Shown one piece after another: positions 51,008 to 59,061 of a stretch of DNA of 64,000 nucleotides (its first letter is position 1; each line of letters begins with the position of its first letter). A program made the position numbers and the translations under genes. Under the pieces are notes generated by a model. That model had not been told where the DNA came from. It made no database searches and saw only the letters and a list, made by a program, of their open reading frames with translations. Source of the stretch: Desulfurellaceae bacterium bin18 (GTDB lineage Bacteria; Desulfobacterota; Binatia; Bin18); contig MPMI01000005.1 in NCBI GenBank assembly GCA_002238415.1, positions 62,001 to 126,000 on the forward strand, in the 5' to 3' direction.

Positions 51008-51037
51008 GCCCGGCGCTTTCCCGTGTCGCTGTTCGGC

Positions 51038-51601
51038 CTATTTGGCCCGGGAGACATATGCTCCGGTTTCGGTGTCTACCCGGACGGCTTCGCCCACGTC
51101 GATAAAGCCCGGAACGCGGACGACCAGGCCGGTTTCCATGGTGGCTGGCTTCAACTCGTTGGTGACGGTGGCACCCTTCATGGCAGGTGGGGTGTCGGTC
51201 ACGGTGAGATCGACCGTCTTCGGCAGGCTGACGCCGACCGGATTGTCTTCGTACAGATCGAGGGTGATCTTCATATTGGGGACAAGATAGTGCACCGAGT
51301 CGCCAAGCAGGTCTTTCGACAAGGTAATCTGTTCGTAATCCGCGGAGCTCATGAAGCAGTATTCATCGCCGGATTCGTACAGATATTCCATTTCCCGCTG
51401 TTCGAGCGTGACCCGGTCGACCTTGTCGTTCGAGCTGAATTTATGCTCGGTTTGTAAGCCGCTCCGCAGATTGCGGAGTTTGGTTTGTACAAAGCCGCGT
51501 TTATTGCCGGGAGTCACGTGTATCAGGTCCATGATACGATGGAGATCGCTTTGATAGATGACAAGCGCCCCCACGCGCAGCTGAGTCGCTGGTATCAGCA
51601 T
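51038..51601 (-). CDS. efp: Translation elongation factor P
   Basis: The 187-residue protein has the EF-P three-domain pattern: IPATQLRVGALVIYQSDLHR, then HVTPGNKRGFVQTKLRNLRS with the modification-site Lys34, YLYESGDEYCFMSSADYEQI and the OB domain VVRVPGFIDVGEAVRVDTET. EF-P relieves stalling at polyproline stretches. A polyproline micro-protein occurs at 11472 in this window. No epmA or epmB gene is present here. Confidence 0.96.
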   Translation of the reverse strand: MLIPATQLRVGALVIYQSDLHRIMDLIHVTPGNKRGFVQTKLRNLRSGLQTEHKFSSNDKVDRVTLEQREMEYLYESGDEYCFMSSADYEQITLSKDLLGDSVHYLVPNMKITLDLYEDNPVGVSLPKTVDLTVTDTPPAMKGATVTNELKPATMETGLVVRVPGFIDVGEAVRVDTETGAYVSRAK

Positions 51602-51684
51602 TCGTCCTTAATCCTCCTGTTCGTGGCTATGTTCAGTCGTGTTACTCTACCATTGGCCTGGCAAAGCAGGCAAGGTGAGTCACG

Positions 51685-52101
51685 CTAGTGGAGCTGATCT
51701 TCAGCCGGAGTTGGCGGCGCGAAAATCGGCGAACCATGATGATGCACGATGAACCACTGGCCATCCCGCTTTTCAAACAGATTCGTCGTCAGAATCCGCG
51801 ACCGGGAGGTTCCGTCCGGTCCGCCCGATTCGAGATTTTCGATCAGGACCGTCCAGCCCAGGTTCCCTGCCACTTCGACGCGGACATCTGTCAAATCAAA
51901 CCGCATGGATTGTGTATTGGCAAAAATCCGCTCCCAACTCGCCATAACCGGCCCCCAGCCTGCCAGGAGCGGCCAGCCCGGATGGATGCATTTGATGTGA
52001 CTGGCTTGCAGCCAGACCTTTTCCATCTCTGTGATGTTCAGCGTTTCAAAGGCGCGGTAAAATGCCTGGTTTGCCGCAGTGACGGCGTCGCGTTCTTCCA
52101 T
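51685..52101 (-). CDS. SnoaL/DUF4440-like NTF2-fold protein
   Basis: The 138-residue protein has AVTAANQAFYRAFETLNITE and MEKVWLQASHIKCIHPGWPL, then LLAGWGPVMASWERIF, and ends LFEKRDGQWFIVHHHGSPIF. This is the NTF2-like cone used by ketosteroid-isomerase-like enzymes and binders. Catalytic residues cannot be assigned. It follows the cupin gene 52111 on the same strand. Confidence 0.85.
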   Translation of the reverse strand: MEERDAVTAANQAFYRAFETLNITEMEKVWLQASHIKCIHPGWPLLAGWGPVMASWERIFANTQSMRFDLTDVRVEVAGNLGWTVLIENLESGGPDGTSRSRILTTNLFEKRDGQWFIVHHHGSPIFAPPTPAEDQLH

Positions 52102-52110
52102 ATGCCTTCC

Positions 52111-52434
52111 CTATGATGGTTTTGGGGCCATGAAAACCAGGACGGTCAGTTGGCCGGCACTTGTATTGCTGACACCGTGCTCGGCCCCGGACGGAGCCAG
52201 GGCAATGTCGCCCGCTCCGAGCTCCCTGGTTTCCTGTCCAATCCGGACCGTGGCCCGCCCGTCAAGCACGTAATAGATTTTGTCGGAGCCGGTATGCGTG
52301 TGGGGCGTCTGTGCCTGTCCAGGTTCAAAGCAGTACACATCGCAGAACATGCGATCGGTTGTAAACAGATTGACTTTTTTCATCTTCTCGGACGCAAAGG
52401 CAATCTGGTCGGCGACCTGCTTGAAAACATCCAT
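52111..52434 (-). CDS. Small cupin protein
   Basis: The 107-residue cupin has FEPGQAQTPHTHTGSDKIYY near residue 37 and LGAGDIALAPSGAEHGVSNT near residue 73, with the His-x-His and final His of the metal site. Small cupins of this type are dioxygenase-like or sugar-binding. The start could be two codons earlier at 52440. Confidence 0.85.
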   Translation of the reverse strand: MDVFKQVADQIAFASEKMKKVNLFTTDRMFCDVYCFEPGQAQTPHTHTGSDKIYYVLDGRATVRIGQETRELGAGDIALAPSGAEHGVSNTSAGQLTVLVFMAPKPS

Positions 52435-52463
52435 TGTCATCCACCTTATGCTGACAAATACAG

Positions 52464-52513
52464 GGACTAGGGATTAGGGATTAGGGATTAGGGATTAGGG
52501 ATTAGGGGTTGGG
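52464..52513. repeat. Telomere-like 7-base tandem repeat
   Basis: GGGATTA recurs in tandem about five times, ending in GGGGTTGGGG. It lies in a spacer between the cupin gene and a zinc-ribbon gene. The region to 52718 holds no other gene; likely a slippage-prone tract. Confidence 0.7.
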
Positions 52514-52718
52514 GAAAACATCTATTATTATCCACCTTTTTGTAAAGAGTGTCATACCACCTTTACGGTACGGCCAAAAGCCCTAAGCCGACTCACGGGG
52601 AGAAGGGTCACCCTTCTCGACGGGTAGCACGTTTGTAAAAAAACTCTTGTCTCTCAAACCCCTTCTCTGGCATACTATAAGGTGTAGGTTTAATTAGTTG
52701 CCCCTGGAGGTAGTTGGC

Positions 52719-52931
52719 GTGGATCTCCCTCGATGTCGAAAGTGCCCAAAAGGAGTGCTTGTTCCTTTATCCGATTACGGTCCGCGAGGATCAGATCTCG
52801 ACTTCAAAGTCTGGGCGTGTACGAATCCGACCTGTTGCTTTACTATTCGGATTGACAAAGGGGTTGTTCGCTTCGGCTTCGGGGAGACCGACGCAAGGCG
52901 TCACCACGAGCATCGCCGCTCGCAAGGATAG
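52719..52931 (+). CDS. Small zinc-ribbon-like protein
   Basis: The 70-residue protein from the GTG at 52719 (site TGGAGGTAGTT) has LPRCRKCPKGVLVPLSDYGP and KVWACTNPTCCFTIRIDKG. Two Cys-x-x-Cys-type pairs ~30 residues apart suit a zinc ribbon; such proteins often bind nucleic acids. A longer TTG start at 52698 is possible. No family assigned. Confidence 0.6.
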   Translation: MDLPRCRKCPKGVLVPLSDYGPRGSDLDFKVWACTNPTCCFTIRIDKGVVRFGFGETDARRHHEHRRSQG

Positions 52932-53081
52932 CTCCCGGTCGGTCCACTCTTTTTCCAGCCCGTTTTTCTCCCTATTTTCTCCGGTTCATATCGTTCCCAA
53001 AGGAGCGATCCTCCGCTCCAGTCTTCGCTTGTTTTGCTCCGTCCATCCTTGGTATGAGAACATGAGAGATGAGGGGAAGAT

Positions 53082-54287
53082 ATGAAACAAGCACTCGCGG
53101 GAGTCCGTGTCCTTGAATTTACCCAGGTTATGGCCGGGCCGTTTTGCGCCATGCTTCTTGGGGACTTGGGGGCCGATGTCATTAAGGTCGAGCCGCCCGG
53201 TGGAGATACCACCCGGCGCATGGGGCAACGACAGGGAATGGAAAGCACCGGCTATTGGGCGGTCAACCGGAACAAGCGCGGTATTGTGCTCAATCTCAAA
53301 GACCGTCGTGCCCAGGATATTACCCGGACACTTGTGCGACAGGCTGACGTTGTTGTGGAGAATTATCGTCCGGGTGTGATGGCCGGATTCGGCTTGGACT
53401 ATGACAGTCTGAGGCAGGAGCAGCCCGGCCTCATCTATGCCTCGGTATCCGGCTTTGGCTCAACCGGCCCGTATGCGCACAAGGGGGGATTTGATCTCGT
53501 GGCCCAGGGCATGTCAGGTATCATGTCCGTGACGGGCGAGGACGGCAGGCCGCCAGTCAAATGCGGGATTCCCGTGACCGACCTTGGAGCCGGTCTCTTT
53601 GCCGAACAAGCCATTCTTGCCGCGTATATTCATCATCTCAAAACCGGCGAAGGCCAATATATAGATACGTCGCTGCTGGAAGCCGGCGTTGCCCTGTCTG
53701 TCTGGGAATCGACCCAATATTTCTCGACTGGGGGCATCCCCGAGCCGATGGGCTCTGCCCATCGGATGTCGGCTCCGTATCAAGCGATCCGCTGCGCAGA
53801 CGGCTATATCAATTTGGGTGCGGCCAATACCCGGACATGGGAGAAGTTTGCCCACGCCATCGGGTGCCCCGAACTGGTAGACCGGCCCGAATATGCAGAA
53901 GACGGTCTCCGCGTCCAGAACCGCCATCAGCTCACACGAGAAATAGAAGCCGTCACGACGCAGCAGCCGCGCTCGCACTGGCTCGCCGTGCTTGAAGAAA
54001 TCGGCGTACCGTGCGGACCAATCTCAAATTATGCCGAGGTGTTTGCCGATCCGCATATTCAGGCGCGTGGTATGGTGCAGGAGATGAAACATCCGGTTGG
54101 GGGAACCGTGCAGGTGTTGGGTCCGGCAGCCAAACTGTCCGAGACACCGGCACAGCTGGCTCGTCGTTCTCCGCTGTACGGTGAGCATACTGCCGAGGTG
54201 CTAGCCGAGATTGGCTGGACGCAGGCTGAGATTCAGGAATTGGAAAAGGCTGGAGTCATAGCGACGCGGCCTGACTCTCCTCAATGA
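53082..54287 (+). CDS. CaiB/BaiF family CoA-transferase
   Basis: The 401-residue family III CoA-transferase has LAGVRVLEFTQVMAGPFCAM, LGADVIKVEPPGGDTTRRMG, NKRGIVLNLKDRRAQDITRT and NYRPGVMAGFGLDYDSLRQE. The catalytic Asp is expected in IPVTDLGAGLFAEQAILAAY near residue 165. It is diverged from the copy at 6505. GAGATGAGGGGAAGAT precedes the ATG. Confidence 0.94.
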   Translation: MKQALAGVRVLEFTQVMAGPFCAMLLGDLGADVIKVEPPGGDTTRRMGQRQGMESTGYWAVNRNKRGIVLNLKDRRAQDITRTLVRQADVVVENYRPGVMAGFGLDYDSLRQEQPGLIYASVSGFGSTGPYAHKGGFDLVAQGMSGIMSVTGEDGRPPVKCGIPVTDLGAGLFAEQAILAAYIHHLKTGEGQYIDTSLLEAGVALSVWESTQYFSTGGIPEPMGSAHRMSAPYQAIRCADGYINLGAANTRTWEKFAHAIGCPELVDRPEYAEDGLRVQNRHQLTREIEAVTTQQPRSHWLAVLEEIGVPCGPISNYAEVFADPHIQARGMVQEMKHPVGGTVQVLGPAAKLSETPAQLARRSPLYGEHTAEVLAEIGWTQAEIQELEKAGVIATRPDSPQ

Positions 54288-55021
54288 TGCGTCAGGAGCT
54301 GTGCCCCATAGACAAACAGCACGCCGGCAAGGGTTGCCACTGGGAGTTGGCGTGAATGGCTGGCGTCATGCGCCGCGGGGAGGAGGCTCCCGGCTCCCAA
54401 ATAGAGAAAAACCCCGCCAAACCACGCCAGCAACAGGGCGAGTAGTGATGTTTGAAAAGTCACGAACGACTGGGCGTAGACGCCAACAAGTGGGGCCAAG
54501 GCGGTGAGAAAGAGCATGATTCTAGTGGCCCGAATGGTCTGCTGCGTACCGAGCATGACACCGGCAATACTCGCGCCGTCCGCTATCTTGTGCAGCGTAA
54601 TACCCAGGGCAATCGCCCAGCCCACATGCTCGCCAGCGTGAAAGCCCTGGCCTATGGCAAACCCGTCAAAAAGACTATGCACCAGAATGCCGGTTGCGCC
54701 CCAGATACCGGCGTGCGGAGCGTGGGCATGATGTGCGGCTTGTTCGGCGGGTGTCTCTCGCTGATGGGTGAGATGCTCAACGAGATAGAAACACAGAAAT
54801 CCTAAGGCGCAGGACAATAAGATATGATGATGGTGGAAGGTTGAGCCGGTAGTTGAGAGCAATTCCAGCGACTCCGGAATCACCTCCATCAATGCCCCGG
54901 CAATCAGCACACCCGCGCAAAAAGCAAAAACTACACCCTGGTAGACCTGGAGGCGTAAAACGAGCAGCCCGCCACCAAGGGTCAGAACAAAAGTTGCGCC
55001 AGCTACCCAGAATGCTGTCAT
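54281..55021 (-). CDS. ZIP-family metal transporter
   Basis: The 246-residue protein has about eight membrane helices and the ZIP signature: HSLFDGFAIGQGFH near residue 135 and ALGITLHKIADGASIAGVML near residue 160, with His/Asp/Glu metal ligands. It also has His clusters FHHHH and AAHHAHAPH. It likely moves Zn2+ into the cytoplasm and is the last gene of the leftward zinc run. The ATG at 55021 is preferred over a TTG upstream. Confidence 0.92.
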   Translation of the reverse strand: MTAFWVAGATFVLTLGGGLLVLRLQVYQGVVFAFCAGVLIAGALMEVIPESLELLSTTGSTFHHHHILLSCALGFLCFYLVEHLTHQRETPAEQAAHHAHAPHAGIWGATGILVHSLFDGFAIGQGFHAGEHVGWAIALGITLHKIADGASIAGVMLGTQQTIRATRIMLFLTALAPLVGVYAQSFVTFQTSLLALLLAWFGGVFLYLGAGSLLPAAHDASHSRQLPVATLAGVLFVYGAQLLTHH

Positions 55022-55185
55022 GGTCGCGTTCCACAAAAAATCGTGCCTGGAGAATACTCTGACCGGGATGGGTCAGCCTACCAATTTGGAGCACGCGGTA
55101 CTATCCCCTTAGAGTTGCCAATACAGGCTAAATGTAGTGGTTGTCCTGTTGCAAAGCTGAAGCAACTCACCCGTGTGGGTATATG

Positions 55186-55848
55186 TCATGAAGAACTGAC
55201 GGACGCCGGGGCGACTCGTGACTCAGCTTCATGCTCCTTGCCCGACAGGCCCTCCAGCCCTTCTTTCACCAGCCAGGGAATCATCAGCAGCGCCGCGACT
55301 GGATCCGCCCACCACCAGCTAAGCGCTGCGTTTGCCCCAAGTCCCAATAATAGAGTAAACGAAAGATAGGAGCAGGCCAGCGTCTCTTTGGCCTCCGCTC
55401 GTAGTGCCCGACTGCCGACCTCTGTTGCCGCCCGTAACTTTCCGAATGAGACCAACGGCATGATGATGAGAGAGGCTGTGGCCAGCAGCAGGCCGATATA
55501 ACTCACGTTCGGGACCTCTTGATGCCACAGCATCCAAACGGACTGGATCAGGACATACAGGGCGAGAGCCATAAAAGACAGGCCCACAAAGCGATGGACC
55601 ACCAGGTCGGCGCGGGCGACCCGGTCAGAATCCGCCCCGCGCGCCTCAAGGCGCAGCCGCCAGATGAGGACACTGGCGGCTGCGAGTTCGATGACGCTGT
55701 TGGAGCCAAATTCAATCAGGGCAATACTCGCCGCTTCAACGCCGGCCCACAGCGCAATAACTGCCTCCACCACGTTATAGAGCATGGTGGTAACAACCAG
55801 GATGATCCCGACCCGCAGCCAGTATGAGGAGCCCTGTGCTTTCTCCAT
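55186..55848 (-). CDS. CDF-like cation efflux membrane protein
   Basis: The 220-residue protein has about six membrane helices, with VEAASIALIEFGSNSVIELA near residue 37, where CDF proteins carry metal-site residues (here E-x-x-x-N), and ETLACSYLSFTLLLGLGANA near residue 153. It lacks the usual cytoplasmic C-terminal domain, so it is a short CDF-type transporter. GGAGGACGG precedes the ATG. It lies in the zinc gene run. Confidence 0.8.
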   Translation of the reverse strand: MEKAQGSSYWLRVGIILVVTTMLYNVVEAVIALWAGVEAASIALIEFGSNSVIELAAASVLIWRLRLEARGADSDRVARADLVVHRFVGLSFMALALYVLIQSVWMLWHQEVPNVSYIGLLLATASLIIMPLVSFGKLRAATEVGSRALRAEAKETLACSYLSFTLLLGLGANAALSWWWADPVAALLMIPWLVKEGLEGLSGKEHEAESRVAPASVSSS

Positions 55849-55929
55849 CCGTCGTCCTCCCTCTACCCCTGTCCTCATATCTTTTCATGGACGGAGGAGA
55901 AAGAAAAACTCGACGAAAAGGAAGGGTAT

Positions 55930-56781
55930 CTAACGCGGCCGCATTGCGCGAAAGAGCCAGACCGCGGCCAACAGCAGGGCAAGACAGGCGGCGGCCATCT
56001 GGCCGGGGGGGTAATCGTACGCATTCGCCACAATAAAGGCGAAAACACTCATGCCGAGCGAGACCAGCGGAGCCAGGATGAACAGGCTGCCGGCCGTTCG
56101 GCCCAGGCTCTTGGCAACCAGGGCCGGCAGCACCAGACTCGCAAAAGCAAACACGACGCCGGAAACACGGATGGAAAACCCGACGGCCAGACCGAGCCAG
56201 GTCGAGAGCAGACCATCCCAGAGCCCGGTTCTCAGGCCGGCCGCGCGGGCCATGACCGGGTCAAGAGTGACCAGCAGGATGGATCGATAATACACAACGA
56301 AGGCCGTGCCGGTCAGCAGCGCCATACCGGCAAAAATCCAGACATCTTCGGTCCGCGCCCCAATGATCGTGCTGGACAACAGGCGGTTGACTTCCTCCAT
56401 GCCGTGCGGGCTGTGGGCCAGCAGCAGAATGGAGGCGCTCACCGAGAACAAAAAGACCCAGCCGGTGATGGCCTCGTGGGTTTCCTGACCGGCCCGCCGT
56501 CCGCCGCCGGTTGTGAGAAAGGCGGCCAGCACGGCAAACAGCCCGCCCATGAGGGAGTGGACCAAATCGGAATTCCACCAGGAATCCGGACCGAGCAGAC
56601 CGCCCGACCAGATGCCTAGGGCAATGCCCAACAACGACGCCTGTGAAACCGCCGCGCCGATGAAGATCTGATCACGGGCGACTACCAGCACCCCGATCAG
56701 CGAGAGCAGAATGCCAATCAGCCAGCCGGACAGATAGGCGTTCTGGAAGAGCGCCCACGAACTCACGAAACTATCGATCAT
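55930..56781 (-). CDS. znuB: Zinc ABC transporter permease
   Basis: The 283-residue protein has about eight membrane helices and the ABC-3 family pattern: GVLVVARDQIFIGAAVSQAS near residue 30, VLAAFLTTGG, and RVSGVVFAFASLVLPALVAK near residue 205. It follows the ATPase gene by eight bases. Confidence 0.93.
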   Translation of the reverse strand: MIDSFVSSWALFQNAYLSGWLIGILLSLIGVLVVARDQIFIGAAVSQASLLGIALGIWSGGLLGPDSWWNSDLVHSLMGGLFAVLAAFLTTGGGRRAGQETHEAITGWVFLFSVSASILLLAHSPHGMEEVNRLLSSTIIGARTEDVWIFAGMALLTGTAFVVYYRSILLVTLDPVMARAAGLRTGLWDGLLSTWLGLAVGFSIRVSGVVFAFASLVLPALVAKSLGRTAGSLFILAPLVSLGMSVFAFIVANAYDYPPGQMAAACLALLLAAVWLFRAMRPR

Positions 56782-56789
56782 TGCGAAGC

Positions 56790-57530
56790 CTAGGAATGCA
56801 GGTCGGACGAACCTTCTGGCGCGACGTGCAGATGAATACGCTGGCCGCGCCCATAGACGCGATCCAGGTTGGATTCGTTCAGCACCTGGGCTTTGGGGCC
56901 GGCAACAAGGGTTCCTTGGGCGACCAGGCCGATATGGGTGGCGTAGCGTTCGGCAATGCCAAGATTATGGGTGACGAACAGACAGGTGTTGTGCTCCCGC
57001 TTGTGAATATCGGTCAAGGTTTGCAGGAAGTCGCCTTCTGCAGCCATGTCAAGGTTGTTCGTCGGCTCGTCCAGAATCAACAGGGCGGGACGTCTCACCA
57101 GCGCTCGGGCAACCAGCGCGCGCTGGCGCTGGCCACCCGACAGCGTCCAGTAGTTCTTATGCTTCAGTTGGGCCAGATCAAATGTGCCCAGTGCCCGGTC
57201 CAGATACTCCCGTCGTGTGGTCCGGTTCAGGTCGGTGCCGACCAGACCCAGACCGACGAACTCACGGATCGTAATCGGTAGCGTGGGATTGATATCGCAA
57301 CGCTGCGGTACAAACCCGACCCCATTAGCTACCTGCCGGTAGAGGCGGCCCGTCTGCGGCTTGAGCAACCCGAGCAAGGTCTGGAGCAGGGTGGTCTTGC
57401 CGCTGCCGTTCCGGCCCAGCACGAACCACAATTCTCCGGCCCGAATGGTCAGATTGACGCGCCCGAGCACGACAAGGTTGCCGTAGCCAACCGACAGGTT
57501 GGTCGTTTGCAGAACAATATCGCTGTCCAT
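56790..57530 (-). CDS. znuC: Zinc ABC transporter ATP-binding protein
   Basis: The 246-residue ATPase has Walker A GRNGSGKTTLLQTLLGLLKP near residue 38, the signature LSGGQRQRALVARALVRRPA near residue 132, Walker B ALLILDEPTNN near residue 152 and a conserved His in LFVTHNLGIAERYATHIGLV near residue 185. It powers ZnuB. Confidence 0.95.
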   Translation of the reverse strand: MDSDIVLQTTNLSVGYGNLVVLGRVNLTIRAGELWFVLGRNGSGKTTLLQTLLGLLKPQTGRLYRQVANGVGFVPQRCDINPTLPITIREFVGLGLVGTDLNRTTRREYLDRALGTFDLAQLKHKNYWTLSGGQRQRALVARALVRRPALLILDEPTNNLDMAAEGDFLQTLTDIHKREHNTCLFVTHNLGIAERYATHIGLVAQGTLVAGPKAQVLNESNLDRVYGRGQRIHLHVAPEGSSDLHS

Positions 57531-57544
57531 GAAGCCGTACTGTA

Positions 57545-57970
57545 CTAGTCGGAAGCCTGACACTGCAAACAGGTCTTACACAGATGCCGGTTCAGCAGAT
57601 GACCGCCCGCCAGCAGCCCGGCTCCGAGGACAACACACACGACCTCGGCCGTCTCTTCGGGAGAAAGGCGCCCAGCGACGATGAGCAGGGTCGCTGCCCC
57701 GAGCAGCAGCAGAGTACGGCGTTGGTGGTGAATGCGAAATCCCCAGCACAGGCTCCCCACGGCCAGTACGAGTGAGGTACCCAGAAGCAGAGTTTCCACC
57801 GATTCGTCAGCAAGAAAGCCGAGCCCTACGAACGGTAGCAGAGACAGGAGCAGGGGAGTCGCCATGCAATGAGTAGCGCAGGCCAGCGACAGCCCCGCCC
57901 CGAGTTGGTCCACCCACAGAGCGGCCGCGCTTGGTTTAGGGGAAAGGGAGAGGGCCGAATGGGAAAGCAT
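57545..57970 (-). CDS. MerC-domain membrane protein
   Basis: The 141-residue protein has four membrane helices and the MerC-type cysteine motif CATHCMATPLLLSLLPFVGL near residue 31, plus a C-terminal CKTCLQC. MerC relatives transport Hg2+; many relatives sit beside zinc-import genes, as here. It is between znuA and znuC, overlapping in function with the importer. Confidence 0.85.
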   Translation of the reverse strand: MLSHSALSLSPKPSAAALWVDQLGAGLSLACATHCMATPLLLSLLPFVGLGFLADESVETLLLGTSLVLAVGSLCWGFRIHHQRRTLLLLGAATLLIVAGRLSPEETAEVVCVVLGAGLLAGGHLLNRHLCKTCLQCQASD

Positions 57971-57988
57971 GCGTCTCGACCCGATGCT

Positions 57989-59038
57989 CTACTTGGTCGT
58001 TCCCGCTAACGCTGCTGCGAGTTGCTTCACGTTGTAATCCAGCATATCGAGGTAGTGTGCCGTGCCAGGGCGAGAGTCGGCTTGTTCGGCCATAGGGACG
58101 ATGGTCGCGCCAGAGCTCTCAGAGACGAATTGGGCATAGCGGGGATCGTAATAGGCCGCTTGCAGAAAGGCTTTCACCCTGTTCGTCTTCATCAACTCGA
58201 TCACCACGCCCATATGTTTCGTGGTTGGGAGTATGCCCGGCAGGGGCTCGAGATAGGCGATGATGTCGAGCCCGAAGAGTGCGGCAAAGTACACCCAGGC
58301 ATTATGGTCGCCGACGATCTTGCTGCCGGCATAGGGCCGCAGGCTGCCGAACCAGCCACCCAGCAGAGCCTCCTGTCCCTGACTCTTGAGAAAACTGTCC
58401 AGCCGTCCGTGCCGGGCCAACACTACCAGCTTCTCAAAGTCGTAGGCGTCCGCCAGAGCTTCGCCGACCAGGGCCACGCCCAAACGTCGCCGGAAGTCGG
58501 CATAGCGCTCGGCGAAATACGGGGCGTTGGTCGGCCGGAGAGCGCTCAGCCGGTCCCGCAGCAGCTGTGCGACACGCAGGCCGTTCGTGGGATCGAGCAG
58601 ATAGTGGGGGTTACCGAATGGATGGATATCTCCCATGGAGCGGTCGACCGGCGTGCTGGAAACCTCAAGCGGAGCGATGGCCGTGGACGCATCGATATAG
58701 CCCTGGCCGCCAAGGAGAATAGCGCCGTTCCGGGCATTTTGCAGCAGGGGCGGCGCCCAGCCAATTTCCAGGTCCAGACCGATCTGGACGTACACATCGC
58801 AAGTACTCAGGGCCTTGATGAAGCTCGGCTTGGGCACCACGAAGTGGGGGTTTTCCGTCCCTTTGGCAAAGACCGTCAGTGCCGTCTGCTCGCCACCAAT
58901 CTCCTGGACCAGGCTGCCGAGGTCCGGCACCGTGGCACAGACTTTGAGCGGCTGTGCCTGGGCGAACGGGGTCAACCACAAGCCGCTAACCAGACTCACA
59001 AGTGTTATTACAGAGATAAGAAAACGGATCATCAACAT
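57989..59038 (-). CDS. znuA: Zinc ABC transporter substrate-binding protein
   Basis: The 349-residue protein has a signal peptide (LISVITLVSLVSGLWLTPFA), then the metal-binding His residues in ENPHFVVPKPS near residue 70, FGNPHYLLDPTN near residue 145 and VGDHNAWVYFAALFGLDIIA near residue 230. It has no His-rich loop. It should deliver Zn2+ to ZnuB in the periplasm. The ATG at 59038 follows CAGGAGAATAGGCCC; it comes after the porin gene with a 23-base gap. Confidence 0.92.
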   Translation of the reverse strand: MLMIRFLISVITLVSLVSGLWLTPFAQAQPLKVCATVPDLGSLVQEIGGEQTALTVFAKGTENPHFVVPKPSFIKALSTCDVYVQIGLDLEIGWAPPLLQNARNGAILLGGQGYIDASTAIAPLEVSSTPVDRSMGDIHPFGNPHYLLDPTNGLRVAQLLRDRLSALRPTNAPYFAERYADFRRRLGVALVGEALADAYDFEKLVVLARHGRLDSFLKSQGQEALLGGWFGSLRPYAGSKIVGDHNAWVYFAALFGLDIIAYLEPLPGILPTTKHMGVVIELMKTNRVKAFLQAAYYDPRYAQFVSESSGATIVPMAEQADSRPGTAHYLDMLDYNVKQLAAALAGTTK

Positions 59039-59061
59039 GGGCCTATTCTCCTGCTGTTCGC

